A DNA stretch of 64,000 nt from positions 10,478,001-10,542,000 of the forward strand of contig NC_039483.1 in the NCBI RefSeq assembly GCF_003590095.1. Direction: 5' to 3'. Positions within the stretch are counted from its first letter, which is position 1. Every line of letters begins with the position of its first letter. Below, piece by piece: positions 61,101 through 64,000 of this stretch. Position numbers and translations under genes: made by a program. The notes beneath the pieces were generated by a model. The model was not told the DNA's origin. It did not search any database and saw only the letters and a program-made list of their open reading frames with translations. Source of the stretch: Trichoplusia ni. Taxonomy: Eukaryota > Arthropoda > Insecta > Lepidoptera > Noctuidae.

Positions 61101-64000
61101 GCGACGTGTTAATTCATAAAATCGAATCAAATGGGAGATAACTGGAAAGCGTTAGAAAGTGCCGTGTGAGCAGTGTGTACTACAGTGTGTAGAGTGGGCA
61201 GTGGGCATGTGGGCAGAGTGGGTACCTTGGTCTTGGCGGCTTGCGGCAGCAGAGGGCGCAGCGCGCGGGCCGCGCCGAGCCGCTGCAACACACCGCGAGC
61301 GCTGCAGTCCGCGCGATCACAACAACACTACCTCACGCGCCTGGCAACACACTGGCTGTGCCCAGTGGCCTCGCTTATAGGGAATACTCAGTATCTATCA
61401 TCCCGAACGTAAGAATATTGTTGTTGCAAAATACTAATAATGGACTGGCAAATTATTATAGATAAATTACACTGTAAATTATACTCCATGTAAACTAAAT
61501 AATAAACGCACTACAGAAAATAAAAAAGCAGTAACAAAGCCAGGAGCAATCAAGTAATAGCAATCAGTATGCATCAGACAGACTGGTTAGCCACAGAAGC
61601 AAAAGTTCTTCAATGTTTAAGTATGTCTTATATAAACGATGATCTCATATTCTTGTTTAAGTGTTGAACATGTCATAATTTAATTTATGCATTTCCTTAG
61701 GGTTCAGGTTTGGGCAGGACATTGTCCGACGAGGCAGGTAACAGATACCTAACGCCTGCGCTAAAATAACAGCTTTTAAGAAACTTTTTTATGTCAAAGA
61801 ATAATTTTATGAATGAAAAGAAAATATTTATAAGTCTTGGATGACTGTTATTGCTGTAAAAACATTACCGTCATTAAAGTCAGATAACAGTAGCCTATGT
61901 TAAATCAGCTGAAGTGGTAACAAACACACATATAAACACTGTCACCCACGCACACCCGCATACTTTCGCATTAATAATACTAGTGTGATTGTTAAATGTT
62001 CTAAAACAAAGAAAATAGCTGTGAAAACACAAGTGTTACCGCGGGTTATAACTAGTGCAAGCTTTTACTTTAAATTCAACATCTCCTTAAGTATGTCGTG
62101 AAATCGATATCACCTAAAGTTTTTTATTACTAAAATAAAATTTGGTCCATGATATGTATTTATAATCAAAGGTTTCGTATACACATCTCAAATAACACTA
62201 GCTGTGCTTTGCGATTTTACCAGTATCTTATAATTTCATGGGCTTTTGAAGTTCTGCTCATAAACAAGCTTTTTTTTACATAATTGCCTTACATTTTAAA
62301 TGATTTCAATAAATATCTTAGGACTGTAGACTTGAACGTAATTAAAATGAAACCGTGCGGACATAGTCAGAGGACACAGTACGTTTGATTTTAAAATAAA
62401 ATTCGTTTGTTCGTCTTGTTCTTTTGACATTGCACAACGAGGTTGAATGACACCTATCAAAGACAATCTTTAAGAGAAAAGAGAAGACCAGTTACAATAC
62501 GTGACGGTCGTCTTCTAAACACTGCTCCTGTGTCTACTGGTTTGTGGCGGAACATAAGTGTTCTCAAAAGGTATTCCACGTTGACATCAATGGGAAGCAC
62601 GACTGACAGACGATCGTTCTGTTTCTCACGGTACCCTGGTACTGACAACACGTAGTGGTGTCGGTGGTGGTGTCAAATTCCCGCCATTAGAATTGTAGAT
62701 TAAGCAATTTTTATAAATGTTTTGTAAAGTATAATTAATTAGCTCAACATAGGAAACAACTTGACTTGGTAAATAAATTTATAACAATGATTCATATTTA
62801 AGGTTAATCGGATATTCTTTATCATATTGATATTCAAGACTTGCCAGAAGGTTCTCCACGAACAGGTACATAGAACGTCAAGCAGCTACGGAACAGTCGG
62901 CCGCGGCATACATCGGCCGGGACAACATTATAATGTTGCACAATTTTGGTTATTGTATTAACTTAGTAATGAATATCTACCCAGACAGGATGTACAGCAT
63001 GTATCCAGTCATAATAAAACTCATTGCAGAGGAGTTACTACAGTTTACATCTTTGCAGCGAACGTGGCCAAATGATGCCATGTCGGAAACCTTGTTTTTT
63101 AGCTAAAACGTATATTAAAATATGCTTGATTTATATGCGCAAAAATGGATTTGTTCGGTTCTACATACAGGAAACAGGTTTATAACACGGCACCGCTTGC
63201 CTCGCCAGATACAAGCAGACAGAGAGGCGATACAGACCACAGTTTTTACCTCCTTGGTGGCCACGTTGTGCATGAGCGCGGTGCCCAGCTCGCGCAGCCC
63301 CAGGTCCGCGCTCAGCGTGCAGTGCACGCACACCTGCACACACACACACTGCAGCGGCCCGCCCGACACATGCTTATCCAACTTGTTGTAACTGAATAGC
63401 TCACAGTTTTATAGTTGACATCCTTCATTTGCCTCGTCGATACTAATGCGGAAAAGTGAAACAGCTAAACGAGTCAAACTCTAAACCGTATTCATCAATT
63501 TAGCTATCGTAACTGATGGTAAACCATATCTTACTTTCAAAACGCTTATCCCCAATGGGATGTCTAATAGAGATCAGTTCCTGGCGCCGCTGATATTTCT
63601 TTAAGCTCTTAGGCTTCATCTACCTTCCACCCATGATTAAAGCTTCCTCCAAAAGTAGCTAGAGGCTGAGTGTAAATATATAACCAATAGACTTATAGCA
63701 GAAATCTAAGTTGACGTTATTTCAAAAGACATCAAAAATCTAGATTTTTAAGTAGAGTGGATTACATTGCATCTTGTAATATCTTTTCGATTATCTTATG
63801 CGAACCGATAGTAATGTAACACAATTTGAATTAAATTTCATTTAATTAGGCAGATTAATGAGTCTCAGGAAATTTAAAGATGTTACCTTAGTAGTGGCGC
63901 GGATGTTGGAGAGCGGCTGTCCGTTGTGGTCCCACTCGCTGATGTACAGCAGCCACTCCGACGACGATATGTTCTCGAACAGGTTGCACATCTACGACAC
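58166..64000 (-). CDS. PLAA: Phospholipase A2-activating protein-like (PUL domain), 3' end only
   Basis: Five exons in transcript order: >64000-63887, 63333-63250, 61282-61226, 58597-58425 and 58223-58166. All have GT/AG borders and compatible phases. The sequence runs MCNLFENISSSEWLLYIS, then LGLRELGTALMHNVATKE, RLGAARALRPLLPQAAKTK, EEQLWRCVRALARFADHSQD and finally GTSPRVDEQIDLIMKKIK with a stop. This is an all-helical armadillo-like arrangement ending like the PUL domain of PLAA. PLAA (Ufd3/Doa1 in yeast) is an adaptor that binds Cdc48/p97 through PUL and ubiquitin through its WD40 and PFU parts, acting in ubiquitin turnover. Those N-terminal domains would lie beyond 64000. The assignment is by eye. 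Another ARM/PUL protein is possible. Confidence 0.7.
60040..60140 (+). repeat. Third copy of the hairpin-family repeat (single arm)
   Basis: GGTTTCGAAACGTCGGGG, then AAACCGCGATAAAATCCGTA and ATGTCTAACATTCGCGTAAA match the loop, right arm and right flank of the hairpins at 8542 and 26164. The left arm is missing here. Confidence 0.85.
60144..60213. repeat. 30-bp tandem duplication
   Basis: The unit containing TATAGTTATAATTCTGGTAA occurs at 60151 and again at 60181, with shared A/T-rich flanks, giving a little more than two copies. Confidence 0.9.
61283..63249. other. PLAA-like intron, no other gene
   Basis: AT-rich intron between two in-phase exons. The overlapping frames at 62443-62655 have no family resemblance and no splice support. 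Confidence 0.55.
63334..63886. other. PLAA-like intron, no other gene
   Basis: Short AT-rich intron with a CA/GT-rich tract next to the acceptor (63335-63350). Nothing else seen. Confidence 0.6.

Larger units (their letters stand above)
58598..61225. other. PLAA-like intron, no other gene
   Basis: AT-rich. Contains the dispersed repeat at 60040-60140 and a short tandem duplication at 60144-60213. The open frames near 58927-59172 and 59610-59859 show no recognisable family. Confidence 0.55.

Noticed and set aside
1..64000. CRISPR arrays, operons, prophage or other prokaryotic systems
   Set aside because: No spaced direct-repeat array or bacterial gene order is present, and split genes show that this is eukaryotic nuclear DNA.

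Overview
The window looks like a piece of a lepidopteran (moth or butterfly) nuclear chromosome. The reasons are split genes with GC-rich exons in AT-rich introns, a tRNA-Glu gene, many retrotransposon ends of the 'CCCGCGACTTCG' type common in Lepidoptera, and a THAP/P-element transposon. It contains no bacterial genes, operons or CRISPR arrays. Most short open frames in it are noise.

The left third (1-27051) is dominated by one feature. Bases 1-9429 recur at 17613-27051 almost perfectly, and the differences I see are 1-2 base indels rather than substitutions. Between the copies lie a degraded, intron-containing P-element-like transposase gene (9612-12981), a run of exactly 1000 Ns (13667-14666), and about 2.9 kb of sequence that begins with a truncated exon. 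The simplest reading is that two overlapping contigs or haplotigs were scaffolded end to end, one carrying a P-element insertion exactly where the copies part. Each copy contains a divergent tRNA-Glu, a 51-bp-arm hairpin, and a retroelement split by a PIF/Harbinger-like MITE.

The middle (27-46 kb) is gene-poor. It holds an RTE reverse-transcriptase fragment, several short retroelement copies, two MITEs (one with a 32-bp array of palindromes) and one signal-peptide first exon of a membrane or secreted protein, possibly prominin-like.

The right third carries two conserved genes on the minus strand. One is a complete nine-exon SLC26A11-type sulfate/anion transporter (46708-54116, 588 residues), with a hAT element in its last intron flanked by perfect 8-bp target duplications. 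The other is the 3' end of a gene with a PUL-type alpha-helical repeat domain, best read as phospholipase A2-activating protein (PLAA), running off the right edge. I see no functional link between these genes and no convincing undescribed system. The points most worth checking are the false duplication, the P-element insertion at its breakpoint, and the unusual tRNA-Glu.
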